Part shown: in pieces, positions 19,249 through 27,069 of the stretch
Layout of the letters: the number at the start of each line of letters is the position of its first letter
Numbering within the stretch: position 1 is the stretch's first letter
Assembly (NCBI RefSeq): GCF_001429165.1
Contig: NZ_LMIR01000004.1
Span: 310,001 to 374,000, forward strand
Reading direction: 5' to 3'
DNA from: Agromyces sp. Root81
Lineage (GTDB): Bacteria > Actinomycetota > Actinomycetes > Actinomycetales > Microbacteriaceae
Length of the DNA: 64,000 nucleotides
Made by a program: the position numbers and the translations under genes
Notes under the pieces: model-generated
Seen by the model: the letters and a program-made list of their open reading frames with translations, nothing else
The model's database searches: none
What the model was told of the DNA's origin: nothing

Positions 19249-19815
19249 GTGGAAGAGCCGATCGGCTCGCCGGAGTTAGAGCGCGAGCTTCTGGTCATGC
19301 GTGAAGACGACCTCGACGACGCGGACTACCAAGTGCGAGAGGTCTACGCGCAGTACGGCCTGACCAACTACTCGTCTCAGGTGTTGGAGAAGGGGATCCT
19401 CAACACGCTTGTGTTGAAGGCCAATTCCGAGTCGCCCACGCCAACCGCGCAGAACTTCGACGTGCTCTTTGCGAAGTATGCGCGGCTGCCCTTCGGTCAA
19501 TTGCTTGCCTCATTCCAGAAGGCGCTGCCGGCGGAGACCGAGGCCTACGACGTACTCGCACGCGCTTTGCCCTTGCGAAACTTCATCGCTCACACCTTCT
19601 TCTGGGATCGTGCGGTGGACTTCCACTCGTTCTCAGGGCGTGAGGCGATGTTGTCCGAGTTGATGAAAGCTCGCGAGGTGTTCGAGTCTGCAGATGCTCT
19701 CGTAAATCAGGTCACGCGACGCGTTGCCGCTGCCGCTGGCATCGATGCCGACACCTTCGATCGCAGGCTTGCAGAGGCAACCGACGACCTGCACGCTCGC
19801 ATCCCAACCGACTAG
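19249..19815 (+). CDS. HEPN-motif partner of the OLD nuclease
   Basis: 188 residues, mostly helical by composition, no membrane segment. RNFIAH at 110-115 fits the R-x4-H signature of HEPN ribonucleases with the common Asn after Arg, so an RNA-cleaving or nucleotide-modifying role is possible. It begins 4 nt after the OLD gene and must be co-translated with it. Its TAG overlaps the convergent integrase stop by 4 bases. I do not recognise a named family. It could alternatively be a non-catalytic adaptor, since RNxxxH also occurs in inert HEPN-fold proteins. Confidence 0.7.
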   Translation: MEEPIGSPELERELLVMREDDLDDADYQVREVYAQYGLTNYSSQVLEKGILNTLVLKANSESPTPTAQNFDVLFAKYARLPFGQLLASFQKALPAETEAYDVLARALPLRNFIAHTFFWDRAVDFHSFSGREAMLSELMKAREVFESADALVNQVTRRVAAAAGIDADTFDRRLAEATDDLHARIPTD

Positions 19816-20969
19816 CCTTCGGCGGCGAACGCCTCGAACATCTCGATCTGCGTGGCGTAGTCGCTCGGGTACAGGTGCGCGTAGATCGTGTCTGTAGTCG
19901 AGACGTTCGCGTGGCCCATCCAGCGCGACACCTTCCACGGCTGGAAGCCTGCGGCGAGCATGAGGCTCGCGAAGGTGTGGCGGAGGTCGTGAAAGCGCAT
20001 GTGCGGCGTGACCCCGAGTCGCTTGGCTGCGGGGACAAGGTGGCCCATCCGAACCGCCGTCGTGGACACCGGGCGAGAGAAGTCGAGCGGGCTGCTGTCG
20101 GCGGGGTGCGGTCCGAACCGGAGCCCTGCCCAGAACAGAGCGTCGGGGTCGCCGCTCTTGGGGTGCTGCACGAGGTAGAGCCTCAGGTCTGCCGTCAAGC
20201 TGCGCGACAGTAGCGGCACGTCTCGCGACGACCGGGCAGACTTCGGCGGAACCACGGTCCACTCCCCCGCGATCCGCTTGAGCGTCCGGCGAACCTCCAC
20301 ATGGCCGGCTGACAGGTTGAGGTCGCGAATCCGCAGACCTGCGATCTCGGCTGCGCGGAGCCCGGTGTTCGCGGCGAAGCGGATGAGCAGCCCGTACTGC
20401 GAGCCGGGCGCGTGGCGGTCGACCTCGGCAGCGACAGCCTCCACCTCAGCGATGGTCAGGAAGACCGGCTTGAAGCTCTCCCGGTGGACCATCCGGGGCA
20501 GGATGACTGCGGGAGACGGGTTGTGCGCGATGATGCGATGCTTCACGGCGAACGTGAACACCTTGTTCACTGCGATGTAGTGGTTCCGGATGGTATTCGG
20601 GGCGAGCCCTTCTCCGGCGAGCGCGGCCACCCACGCCTGAACGCTGGCGGAGTCCACCCGCGCGATCCGCTGCCCACCGAAGGTGTCGTAGATGCGCCCG
20701 TTGTAGAGCGCCTCGTACTGGAGAAGCGTGCCGCGCTTGAGGCGAGGAGCCTGCGCCGCAAGCATGGCCTCTGCGACCTCGCGGAACGTCTTGCCGCGCG
20801 TCAGCGCCTCGGTTGTCGCGCCGGTCTCCTTTGCAGTCTCGACCTTGTGCGCGTGCCGCTCAGCGTCGCGCTTCGCGGTGAAGGTGCGCTGCCGGTCCTT
20901 GCCGCCCTCACGCCAACGCACTTCGTAGGCTTTGCCGCCCTTCCGCGTGACCTCGCGAACGTGTGCCAT
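19812..20969 (-). CDS. int: Tyrosine integrase of the element
   Basis: 385 residues. N-terminal arm-binding region, SAM-like core-binding domain (about 70-160) and catalytic domain with R (TGLRAAEI), HxxR (HDLRH), GH (MGHANVS) and the nucleophile Tyr in TDTIYAHLYP. Should catalyse integration at the 7-bp overlap core at the element ends. The ATG at 20969 shares its A with the stop of a 37-codon ORF (TGATG), which supports this start over the GTG at 20996. Last gene of a leftward cassette with that ORF and the serine recombinase. Confidence 0.93.
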   Translation of the reverse strand: MAHVREVTRKGGKAYEVRWREGGKDRQRTFTAKRDAERHAHKVETAKETGATTEALTRGKTFREVAEAMLAAQAPRLKRGTLLQYEALYNGRIYDTFGGQRIARVDSASVQAWVAALAGEGLAPNTIRNHYIAVNKVFTFAVKHRIIAHNPSPAVILPRMVHRESFKPVFLTIAEVEAVAAEVDRHAPGSQYGLLIRFAANTGLRAAEIAGLRIRDLNLSAGHVEVRRTLKRIAGEWTVVPPKSARSSRDVPLLSRSLTADLRLYLVQHPKSGDPDALFWAGLRFGPHPADSSPLDFSRPVSTTAVRMGHLVPAAKRLGVTPHMRFHDLRHTFASLMLAAGFQPWKVSRWMGHANVSTTDTIYAHLYPSDYATQIEMFEAFAAEG

Positions 20970-21082
20970 CAGCGGTTCGCCACTCGGAAGCCGCACTGCA
21001 CGAGAATGACGGCGATCTGCCGGTTCGTGTATCCGGCGCGCTCCATGATCCGGATGATGTCGCCGGGCGTCATGGCGGTCAT
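20969..21082 (-). CDS. 37-residue ORF locked between two recombinase genes
   Basis: Begins MTAMTPGDIIRIME and ends VQCGFRVANR. Its ATG overlaps the stop of the serine recombinase (ATGA) and its TGA overlaps the integrase ATG (TGATG), so it is read by coupled translation if the cassette is expressed. The TNRQIAVILVQCGF stretch could form a short helix-turn-helix. No family recognised; it may be a regulator, a structural coupling peptide or a relic. Confidence 0.55.
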   Translation of the reverse strand: MTAMTPGDIIRIMERAGYTNRQIAVILVQCGFRVANR

Positions 21083-21738
21083 GCCGCGACCCCTTCCCAC
21101 CGGCGGACTACGCCACCGACGACAGTGTGCGTCCATCTCCCGGAGCCGCTCACGGTCGGCACCCCCTCGCTCTCCAGCCGCCGGGCGATGGCCGAGTACG
21201 AGAGTCCCGCCCTGTGGTGTTGCAGGATCGCGGCCTGCACGTCGGCGCTGATCTGGGAGGGCTTGCCGAGTTGAATACCTTCGGCCTTCCGAACAGCGAG
21301 GGCTGCTGAGGTGCGCTCACCGATGACCTCGCGCTCGAACTGAGCGAACTGCATCATCACCCCAGCGAGCATCCGGCCGACCGCGGTGCCCGTGTCGAGG
21401 TCGAAGTCCAGCACGGCGATTGCCCACCGGTGGCGACGGGACACGTCGAGAAGCTCTCCGAAGTCGATGACCGAACGTGAGAGCCGGTCGAGCTTCGCCA
21501 CGACGAGACCGTCCGCTGTGCGGCGCTTCCGGGTGCGTAGCTCTCGGAGCGCTCCTGCGAGGCCCGGACGGTTCGTGTCCTTGCCGGAGAGTCCATCGTC
21601 CTCGTACCAGCCGACGATTTCCCAGCCCTTCGCGATTGCGGCGGCCGTGATCGCTTCTCGCTGCGCCTCGATGCCGAGCGAGGTCTCTCGGTTCCGATCA
21701 GCGCGGCTGACTCTGAGGTAGGCGAGCATCCTCGTCAT
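21079..21738 (-). CDS. Small serine recombinase (resolvase/invertase)
   Basis: 219 residues. N-terminal resolvase domain with YLRVS (catalytic Ser 11), DGLSGKDTNRPGL, and KLDRLSRS carrying the conserved Arg residues, then a C-terminal Hin-type HTH (GLSYSAIARRLESEGVPTVSG). Size and domain order match Tn3-resolvase/DNA-invertase enzymes rather than large phage integrases. GGAGAC precedes the ATG. Overlaps the next ORF by ATGA. Possible roles are resolving dimers of the excised circle or inverting a segment; no inverted repeat pair of res type was recognised. Confidence 0.92.
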   Translation of the reverse strand: MTRMLAYLRVSRADRNRETSLGIEAQREAITAAAIAKGWEIVGWYEDDGLSGKDTNRPGLAGALRELRTRKRRTADGLVVAKLDRLSRSVIDFGELLDVSRRHRWAIAVLDFDLDTGTAVGRMLAGVMMQFAQFEREVIGERTSAALAVRKAEGIQLGKPSQISADVQAAILQHHRAGLSYSAIARRLESEGVPTVSGSGRWTHTVVGGVVRRWEGVAA

Positions 21739-21931
21739 CGTGTCTCCTTTGGTCGTTTCGGATCGGTGTCGGACGTCACCGCTCGGGAAAGCGAACCCTG
21801 ACAACAGCTGCATCACTACTCGTCGCGGCGAATCAGAGCTGCTGGCGATGTAGGGCCGTATCGCGCGGTACGCCAGCCCCGCGCCTGCCTTCCTGCCGTA
21901 CTCGCCGCAGATCGCCAGCAGATCGCAGCCG

Positions 21932-22510
21932 TCATCGCTGCCTCGCTCGATCCGGGCGTAGGGGCTTCAGCCGGCTCGGGTTCGGCTCGTACCAGGCCGG
22001 TGCCTCGCTGCCCTCGGAGGGGAGCGTCGGGGCCTGGCCCTGCCGCTTGAGGCGGGCGCGGGCCGCGTCCCGTTCAATGGCTGCGTCGTCGCGGGCGGGA
22101 TCGTCTTCCACAACCTCGGCGTCAACGATGTCGGCGGGGTCAGGATCCTCGACAGTGATGTACTCGATCATCCCGGTGGCTTCGAGAGCGAGCTCCCATG
22201 CGGGCTTCACGCCGACCTCGATAGCGACCTGCTGAGTGCCGACGATATTCGCCCGGTCGAGCAGGTCACGTGCGGCGGCGAGTTGGACGTTGTAGGGCAC
22301 TTTCTTGTCTTGCATGATCTGCACCAGACGAGCCGCCGCGCGGTCGCTCGCTTCAAGAATCCGCACCTGAGCAGCCGCCCGAACCTGAGGCGCTGCCCCT
22401 CCATGCATCCTGCAAACCATCGAGCCCGTCATCGGCGGATTCCGACATGGCTCACCGTCAGACCTCCTCCGTGCCTTGCATAGGGTCGGGTCTTGCATCA
22501 GCTCATTCAT
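21932..22510 (-). CDS. Phage-type zinc protein, possible terminase small-subunit-like
   Basis: 192 residues. The N-terminus has a zinc-binding-like set C11, C22, C33, H36 followed by GGAAPQVRAAA, a pattern common in actinophage and prophage proteins (C-x10-C-x10-CRMHGG). A helical middle region and an acidic, Pro-rich tail follow. In phage genomes such proteins often lie near packaging or DNA-metabolism genes; a TerS role would fit a satellite that hijacks packaging, but this is inference. Divides the recombinase cassette from the replication gene, with gaps of about 190 and 110 bp. Confidence 0.6.
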   Translation of the reverse strand: MNELMQDPTLCKARRRSDGEPCRNPPMTGSMVCRMHGGAAPQVRAAAQVRILEASDRAAARLVQIMQDKKVPYNVQLAAARDLLDRANIVGTQQVAIEVGVKPAWELALEATGMIEYITVEDPDPADIVDAEVVEDDPARDDAAIERDAARARLKRQGQAPTLPSEGSEAPAWYEPNPSRLKPLRPDRARQR

Positions 22511-22623
22511 CTACTTCTCCACTTCTGTCGTTCTTGTTCTGGACGGTGAACCCAGCCGAGCAACACGACGCCGACACGTCGTACCAAGTGATGTCGCTCG
22601 GCTGGGGGCTTGTGGGACGGGGC

Positions 22624-24666
22624 TCACGATGGGACCCCGTCAGGTTCGGCCTTCCGCCGATTCCGTCTCTTGATAACGTGCTCGCCCGAAGAAGTCGCGA
22701 AGGCCTCCGTGTTCAAAATTCCGACTTCTTCGGTGTTTCCGCGGAATTCTTCGGCACGGTCGATTTCTTCGGAGACCCACTCCCAGCCGCCGCCCATGCC
22801 GGTCTTCACGGACTGAATCGGAGGGCGGCTCTTCCGCCTTGCGCGGGTCAGCTGGGACTCGGTGAACCCCGCCTGCTTCCCGGCCTCGATTCCGTCGGTG
22901 GCGGCCACACGACCGCCCGATGCACGCATGAAGTCCGCCAGCCACTCCGCCACCTCGTTGGTTTCGCCGAGGGGTCGGTTGATGATCTGCGCGACGGTGG
23001 TGGTCGTCTCGCCGATGATGCGAACGCGGGCGACGTGCCCGATGTCGCCGTCATCGAGCTCTACGACGGTGTCCACGAGTTCGTACGCGAGAGAGTGCTC
23101 GATCTCGCGGGAGTAGTTGCCCTTGTCCTGTGACATGACGATCTCGCCGCTGTCGTCGTCGCGGGCGAACAGCAACACGGCGCGCGCGGCGTCTCGGTAG
23201 GCGTGGCTACCGGAGAGCTTGTCGGAGGCGTTACCGGCGCCCTTGTTGAAGTGCATGATGCCGACGACAACGGCGTCTGTTTCACCGGCGATCTTCGCGA
23301 GCGGGTCGAGAACCATTCGTACGATCTCGCGCTTGTGGTCGTCGCCTTGGATCGTGGAAGTGATCGGATCGAGGATGACGAGCACAGGGGCGGTCTGCTG
23401 CTGAATCGCATCAAGGATCAGCGGTGCGTCTTCGGGCAGGTTTGGCACGCGCTCGCCGGTCTCCGCGTCTTCGGTGAACCCGATGGAGAGTTGATAGAAC
23501 CGCGTCATGTCCGCGCCCGCCGCGATGAGGCGAGGCTTCATCTGGGTCTCCCAGTGATCCTCGACGCTGACGTAAAGCACGACAACTCGCTCGCCTTTGA
23601 GGTCACCGTCGAGACGACCATGCTGGGCCTCCACAGCCAGCCAGATCGCGAAGCTCGACTTTCCGACACCGCCACGCCCAGCGAAAAGGGTGATCGCGCC
23701 GAGCGGGATTCGATCTGTCCAGAGGAACTTCTGGCGCCGCGAAATGATGTCGGCGGCGGCCCGAAGCACCACCCGACCCGGCGCCGAAGAATTCCGCGTG
23801 TTCTCGGAAGAAGTCGCCTTTGTGAGCGCGGCGTTCTTGGCGACGTCTTCGGCGGCGTTCTTCAGGTCGGTCAGCGCACTCACGGACGCCGGAATGAACT
23901 CGTCCATGCCGTGGTCACCGACATGGTCGGCGGCATCCTTCCCAGCCGCAGGCAGACACAGCTCAACCTCAACTCCGACGTCGCGAACTGAGTCGTAGAC
24001 CTTGATGGCGTGCTTGTATCCAGCAAGGTCACGGTCGGCCACGATCCGGATCGTGCCCACGAATCCGGCGAGATGAGCGGAGTGCTCCGAGGTCCACTTG
24101 CCTGCGCCGCCGTGGTTGCACGTCGCAACAGTGAACGGACCGTAGGCGGCGCGCATCGCCTGGCAATCCTTCTCGCCCTCAACGATCCAGATCACATCGT
24201 CGGCCCTACCGTGAGCTACCAGCTCGGCAACGTCCGGCAGGTTGTATGGCACTGGCTTGATGCCCTGCATGTTCTTGATGCGCCGCTCGGGATGCCTCGG
24301 GTCGGGCCGCTGCTGGTAGAAGCTCTTTGGATCGGTTCGGACAACCTCGTAGAGCAAGAGCCCGTCTTCGTCCTCGTACCTGTAGGTATCAACGATGGTG
24401 CGCGGCTGTTCGAGGTCTTTCCATGTCAGATCAAGCGCGGCGAGCACGTCGACCGAGTCGCATCCGGCGTGGCACTTCAGGATGACTCTGCTGTCGCCCC
24501 AGCCGACGGAGAGCGACGGGTTGTCGTCGTCGTGTGCAGGGCAGGGAATTGTGTACTGGTCGCCAACGCCTTCAATGACTCGATAGCGATGGTGATTTGG
24601 CAACATGACACGCTCGGCGGTCATGAGGAACAGTGCCAGTGGGCGTGGCACTTCACGCGCAGTCAC
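22624..24666 (-). CDS. Primase-helicase (zinc finger, TOPRIM, RecA-like ATPase)
   Basis: 680 residues, probable replication initiator of the element. A DnaG-like zinc finger (CPAHDDDNPSL, CHAGC) lies at about 42-70, a TOPRIM domain with VEGEKD and VADRD at about 165-220, a RepA/AAA_25-type ATPase with Walker A GRGGVGKSS near 335, Walker B VLVILDP and a later DNA-binding region. This order is typical of plasmid, phage and satellite primase-helicases. GTG start 9 nt after the HTH gene stop, with TAGGCGA upstream; an internal ATG 14 codons later is possible. Confidence 0.87.
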   Translation of the reverse strand: MTAREVPRPLALFLMTAERVMLPNHHRYRVIEGVGDQYTIPCPAHDDDNPSLSVGWGDSRVILKCHAGCDSVDVLAALDLTWKDLEQPRTIVDTYRYEDEDGLLLYEVVRTDPKSFYQQRPDPRHPERRIKNMQGIKPVPYNLPDVAELVAHGRADDVIWIVEGEKDCQAMRAAYGPFTVATCNHGGAGKWTSEHSAHLAGFVGTIRIVADRDLAGYKHAIKVYDSVRDVGVEVELCLPAAGKDAADHVGDHGMDEFIPASVSALTDLKNAAEDVAKNAALTKATSSENTRNSSAPGRVVLRAAADIISRRQKFLWTDRIPLGAITLFAGRGGVGKSSFAIWLAVEAQHGRLDGDLKGERVVVLYVSVEDHWETQMKPRLIAAGADMTRFYQLSIGFTEDAETGERVPNLPEDAPLILDAIQQQTAPVLVILDPITSTIQGDDHKREIVRMVLDPLAKIAGETDAVVVGIMHFNKGAGNASDKLSGSHAYRDAARAVLLFARDDDSGEIVMSQDKGNYSREIEHSLAYELVDTVVELDDGDIGHVARVRIIGETTTTVAQIINRPLGETNEVAEWLADFMRASGGRVAATDGIEAGKQAGFTESQLTRARRKSRPPIQSVKTGMGGGWEWVSEEIDRAEEFRGNTEEVGILNTEAFATSSGEHVIKRRNRRKAEPDGVPS

Positions 24667-24674
24667 AGAATCGC

Positions 24675-24890
24675 CTACCGAACTGCGCGGAAGGTGGAGC
24701 GCTCAAGGAATTCGCGAAGGTGCTCGTCGCTGAACTGGACCTTGCCGGCGAGCTTGATGCCCGAGAGCTTGCCCTGTTCACGAGCACGGCGCAATTGGCG
24801 ATCTGTAACGCCGAGCCCTCGTAGAATCGGCGAATCTGGCGCGGTGTAGTAGTCCCAGTATTGCGGGGTACTGGGGTGCTCGATGGACAT
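24675..24890 (-). CDS. Excisionase/MerR-type HTH DNA-binding protein
   Basis: 71 residues. LRGLGVTDRQLRRAREQGKLSGIKLAGKVQF has the winged-helix shape of HTH_17 excisionase-type proteins (read as LGVTDRQLRRAREQG plus the KLAGKVQF wing). GAGGAGA lies at good distance before the ATG. Translated just ahead of the primase gene in a leader-controlled operon. Could serve as excisionase, as replication-gene regulator, or both. Confidence 0.75.
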   Translation of the reverse strand: MSIEHPSTPQYWDYYTAPDSPILRGLGVTDRQLRRAREQGKLSGIKLAGKVQFSDEHLREFLERSTFRAVR

Positions 24891-24934
24891 TCGGTTCTCC
24901 TCTCGGTGAGGAGGACGAAACGCTCGGAGGCAAC

Positions 24935-24989
24935 AAAAAAGACCTCGAAACGTACCGCCCTCTTCGGGTGGTCTTCACGTTTCGGGGTC
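24935..24989 (-). terminator. Intrinsic terminator/attenuator in the leader of the HTH-primase operon
   Basis: Arms 24941-24953 and 24977-24989 pair at 12 of 13 positions, with an inner ACCGCCC/GGGTGGT stem, followed on the minus strand by six T residues. It lies between the promoter and the HTH gene start, so it would end most transcripts early unless antitermination occurs. Confidence 0.75.
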
Positions 24990-25003
24990 CTTCCCCTAGC
25001 TCT

Positions 25004-25019
25004 CCGTAGCGCGCTACGG
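25004..25019. promoter_or_regulatory. Perfect 16-bp palindrome in the HTH-primase leader
   Basis: CCGTAGCGCGCTACGG, 25 bp downstream of the predicted transcription start and just before the attenuator. It may be an operator, or an RNA hairpin that affects attenuation. Confidence 0.5.
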
Positions 25020-25050
25020 CCCAAGCACTTCTGTTCAGTTGTGTGATGCG

Positions 25051-25079
25051 AAGCTACGCACCGGTTCGCTCTGTGTCAA
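25051..25079 (-). promoter_or_regulatory. Sigma-70-type promoter for the HTH-primase operon
   Basis: Minus-strand TTGACA (25079-25074), 17-bp spacer, TAGCTT (25056-25051). Predicted start near 25044, giving a leader of about 150 nt that holds the palindrome and the terminator. Confidence 0.65.
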
Positions 25080-25123
25080 CTCGGGCCGTTGGCGCTCGCC
25101 GGAGTTGAGCGGGCGAATTAGAG

Positions 25124-25642
25124 CTATCGGATTTCACTTACGCGCCGCTCAGCGTGCGAATTTCCAAACTCTGCACATCGCGCGGCGAGCCTCATTCGCC
25201 GGTAGCGTCCGAGCGGTTCGGTTGGCTCACCCGAGATCCAGACGTTGGTGCCGAGGTCGGCGGCGTCCAGCGCTCGGAGCAGTTCCCACCCGACCAAAGC
25301 GCGCACCTGAGCGAACGGGTGACGGCTGCCGAAAACCGACTCCAGTTGCCGAGCGATGTAGTGCCCGCTCGAATGCGGCAGGACGCCTCGGCTGCGGAAC
25401 AGTGCAAGGCGCACGGTCGCCTCGTAGAGAATGCCGGAGCCTTGCGGGCAGTCGAAGGGCTCGGGTGCGTCGATGCGGACGGTGGCGCGCTCAGTGTTGG
25501 TGAGCAGTCGAGTCGGCGTCTCATGACGGGACAGGAGCTCAGCCGGCTCATGTGGATAGTTCAGGCTGCGCTCCCAGTAGGTGGGCAGCGAGTCGTCCGG
25601 ATAGCGGTTCAGCGTAGCGTTGAGCTCGTTGATGATGGGCAT
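25124..25642 (-). CDS. Hypothetical element protein, 172 residues
   Basis: Soluble, Arg- and Glu-rich protein with no recognised motif and no membrane segment. GGAGG at ideal distance before the ATG supports expression. Part of a leftward series of small genes between the ribbon-helix-helix regulator and the primase operon, in the place where phages and satellites keep accessory genes. Confidence 0.65.
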   Translation of the reverse strand: MPIINELNATLNRYPDDSLPTYWERSLNYPHEPAELLSRHETPTRLLTNTERATVRIDAPEPFDCPQGSGILYEATVRLALFRSRGVLPHSSGHYIARQLESVFGSRHPFAQVRALVGWELLRALDAADLGTNVWISGEPTEPLGRYRRMRLAARCAEFGNSHAERRVSEIR

Positions 25643-25706
25643 GTGGTTCCTCCTTCAGGCGGGCGGGTAGCGAGTAGGGCTCCCGCCCGCTGTCCATGTT
25701 CAGGCG

Positions 25707-26141
25707 TCAGATCGGCAGAGTTGGACGGATCAGCGGCCAGTTCGTCATGAGCGCTGAGTAGGCGGCGTGCGGGTCTGCTGCGCGAGCCTGATGCCATTCC
25801 GCCTCGGCTTCTGCGCTTTCGAGAGCAGCGATCGCGTGCTCGGCGTGGCGTCGGAGCGCTTCATACCGGGCCGCGAGCTCTGGGGTAGGGCGAGCGCCGT
25901 CCTTCAGTGGGTATCGGATCTCTTCTGCGAGCGCGTCCACGATCTCCGTGGCCGCCTCGGTGTGGATCGCGCTTGAGTCAAGGAACTGCTGCGCAGTGGC
26001 GACGATCTGTCCTTCGTAGCGCCTGATCCCGTCCATGACGGCGGCGTCCACTGCCGAGACGGCCTCTCGTTCGGCCTCCGTATTCGGAAAGCTCTGCTGG
26101 CGCACGATCTCCCGCGCTTCGTCCGGGTGAATCTTGTCCAT
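25707..26141 (-). CDS. Hypothetical helical element protein, 144 residues
   Basis: Begins MDKIHPDEAREIVRQ. Rich in Ala, Glu and Arg with long predicted helices (AEREAVSAVDAAVMDGIRR) and a Pro-rich C-terminal end. No family recognised. The ATG at 26141 has GGAG 8 nt upstream; an earlier ATG at 26243 would overlap the upstream gene. Confidence 0.65.
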   Translation of the reverse strand: MDKIHPDEAREIVRQQSFPNTEAEREAVSAVDAAVMDGIRRYEGQIVATAQQFLDSSAIHTEAATEIVDALAEEIRYPLKDGARPTPELAARYEALRRHAEHAIAALESAEAEAEWHQARAADPHAAYSALMTNWPLIRPTLPI

Positions 26142-26151
26142 TTCATTGCTC

Positions 26152-26361
26152 CTATCGGGTGCGCTTCTGCGCGAGTTCAGCGACACGGTCACGGGCGGTC
26201 TGGCGCTTGTCGTCCTCGGCGAACGCCTCGGCCCACACTTCATCGAGCTTCGCGAGGGTGTCGCGCAGGGCGTCGGCCTTGGCGCGGTACTGGCCGCGCT
26301 GGCGGTCCAGCCTGGTGGCCATGACCGGCCCCGAGCTGGCCGGGAACTTCGGAAGGGTCAC
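26152..26361 (-). CDS. Hypothetical small basic protein, 69 residues
   Basis: Charged, helical (RLDRQRGQYRAKADALRDTL), probably a coiled coil. The GTG start overlaps the TGA of the ribbon-helix-helix gene by 4 bases (GTGA), with AGGAAT upstream, so the two are coupled. It does not resemble a known toxin. Confidence 0.6.
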   Translation of the reverse strand: MTLPKFPASSGPVMATRLDRQRGQYRAKADALRDTLAKLDEVWAEAFAEDDKRQTARDRVAELAQKRTR

Positions 26362-26591
26362 TGGGATTCCTTTCTCTTCGACGCCGCGAGGCGTCCTCTT
26401 GTGGGAGTGGGTTCAACGCGTGACGTGCTGGCCGGCAGGACGCCCTTCGCGACGAGATAGCCGCGCAGAGCGTCCGTCACGAGCGCCTTCTTCGAGACGC
26501 CCGACATCCGCACAAGACGGGTGAGCGCCCGATCAATGTCGTCGGGGATCAGCTGGTCGAGCCGACTCCCCGGCATTGCGTTAGTTGACAT
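26358..26591 (-). CDS. Ribbon-helix-helix-like DNA-binding regulator
   Basis: 77 residues. LDQLIPDDIDRALTRLVRMSGVSKKALVTDALRGYL fits the strand-helix-helix pattern of CopG/Arc-type proteins (key part RLVRMSGVSKKALVTDAL), with a Pro/Lys-rich tail. A perfect palindrome covers its start codon and TAAAGT lies 6 nt upstream of the ATG, so it is probably a leaderless, self-repressed gene. It may also control the divergent small gene to its right. Confidence 0.7.
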   Translation of the reverse strand: MSTNAMPGSRLDQLIPDDIDRALTRLVRMSGVSKKALVTDALRGYLVAKGVLPASTSRVEPTPTRGRLAASKRKESQ

Positions 26592-26600
26592 AAGTCAACT
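26583..26600. promoter_or_regulatory. Palindromic operator over the ribbon-helix-helix gene start
   Basis: AGTTGAC-ATAA-GTCAACT, perfect 7-bp arms. It covers the ATG and reaches into the TAAAGT -10 (26603-26598). A GTTGAC half-site recurs at 26697-26702, before the divergent gene. Confidence 0.6.
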
Positions 26601-26723
26601 TTACCGGGCGGTCGGCTACCGCCGCTGGAGGCACGAATCGAGGTCTGATCTGGGCGTTATGGACATCCTTGCCGCGCGTGCGGAGAGCGGATCGAGGTTG
26701 ACTTGAGCGCAGGAGGAACCATC

Positions 26724-26933
26724 ATGCGCAAGCGCCCTGAAGACTTTCAACCGTTCGACCCGAACCAGCCCGGCGAGTACTCGTCTCCCGAGTTCGGCCG
26801 CGATCCGATGGGCAACCGTCGACCACTCACCGGCAAGGAGCAGCTACAGGTCATCCGCTCATCCCGCGCCCGGGATCAGTCCCGCGCCCAGGTCGTCCGC
26901 GACATGACCCGAAGGCGCTACCCGAACGGCTGA
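26724..26933 (+). CDS. Hypothetical small protein, 69 residues, divergent from the regulator
   Basis: Very polar; begins MRKRPEDFQPFDPNQPGEYS and is rich in Arg, Pro and Gln, likely disordered with a basic C-terminus. AGGAGG about 7 nt before the ATG is one of the best ribosome sites in the element. One of three genes in the element, besides the OLD-HEPN pair, that reads rightward. Confidence 0.6.
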   Translation: MRKRPEDFQPFDPNQPGEYSSPEFGRDPMGNRRPLTGKEQLQVIRSSRARDQSRAQVVRDMTRRRYPNG

Positions 26934-27069
26934 CCGACTACACGCCGCTGTAAGGCGACGGGGAGGCCAACGCTCGCCGGGCTACCGACCCGCGCCGTTC
27001 GCCACGCAGCGACCGTGCAGCCGACAGAGGAGGCCGGGGGGTTCGGCCCTCCCGGCCTCCGTGCTGCGA

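Noticed and set aside
17277-19815. Gabija system
   Set aside because: The OLD gene lacks an adjacent UvrD-like GajB. The SF1 ATPase at 53-55 kb is HelR, far away and of different function.
24778-24978. A 66-codon ORF over the attenuator and the HTH gene start
   Set aside because: It has a ribosome site but overlaps the HTH gene extensively and ends in Arg-rich shadow sequence; kept only as a possible leader translation event.
26152-26591. Toxin-antitoxin pair (ribbon-helix-helix protein plus 69-residue protein)
   Set aside because: Coupled genes and a self-operator fit, but the small partner has no toxin motif and looks like a charged coiled coil.
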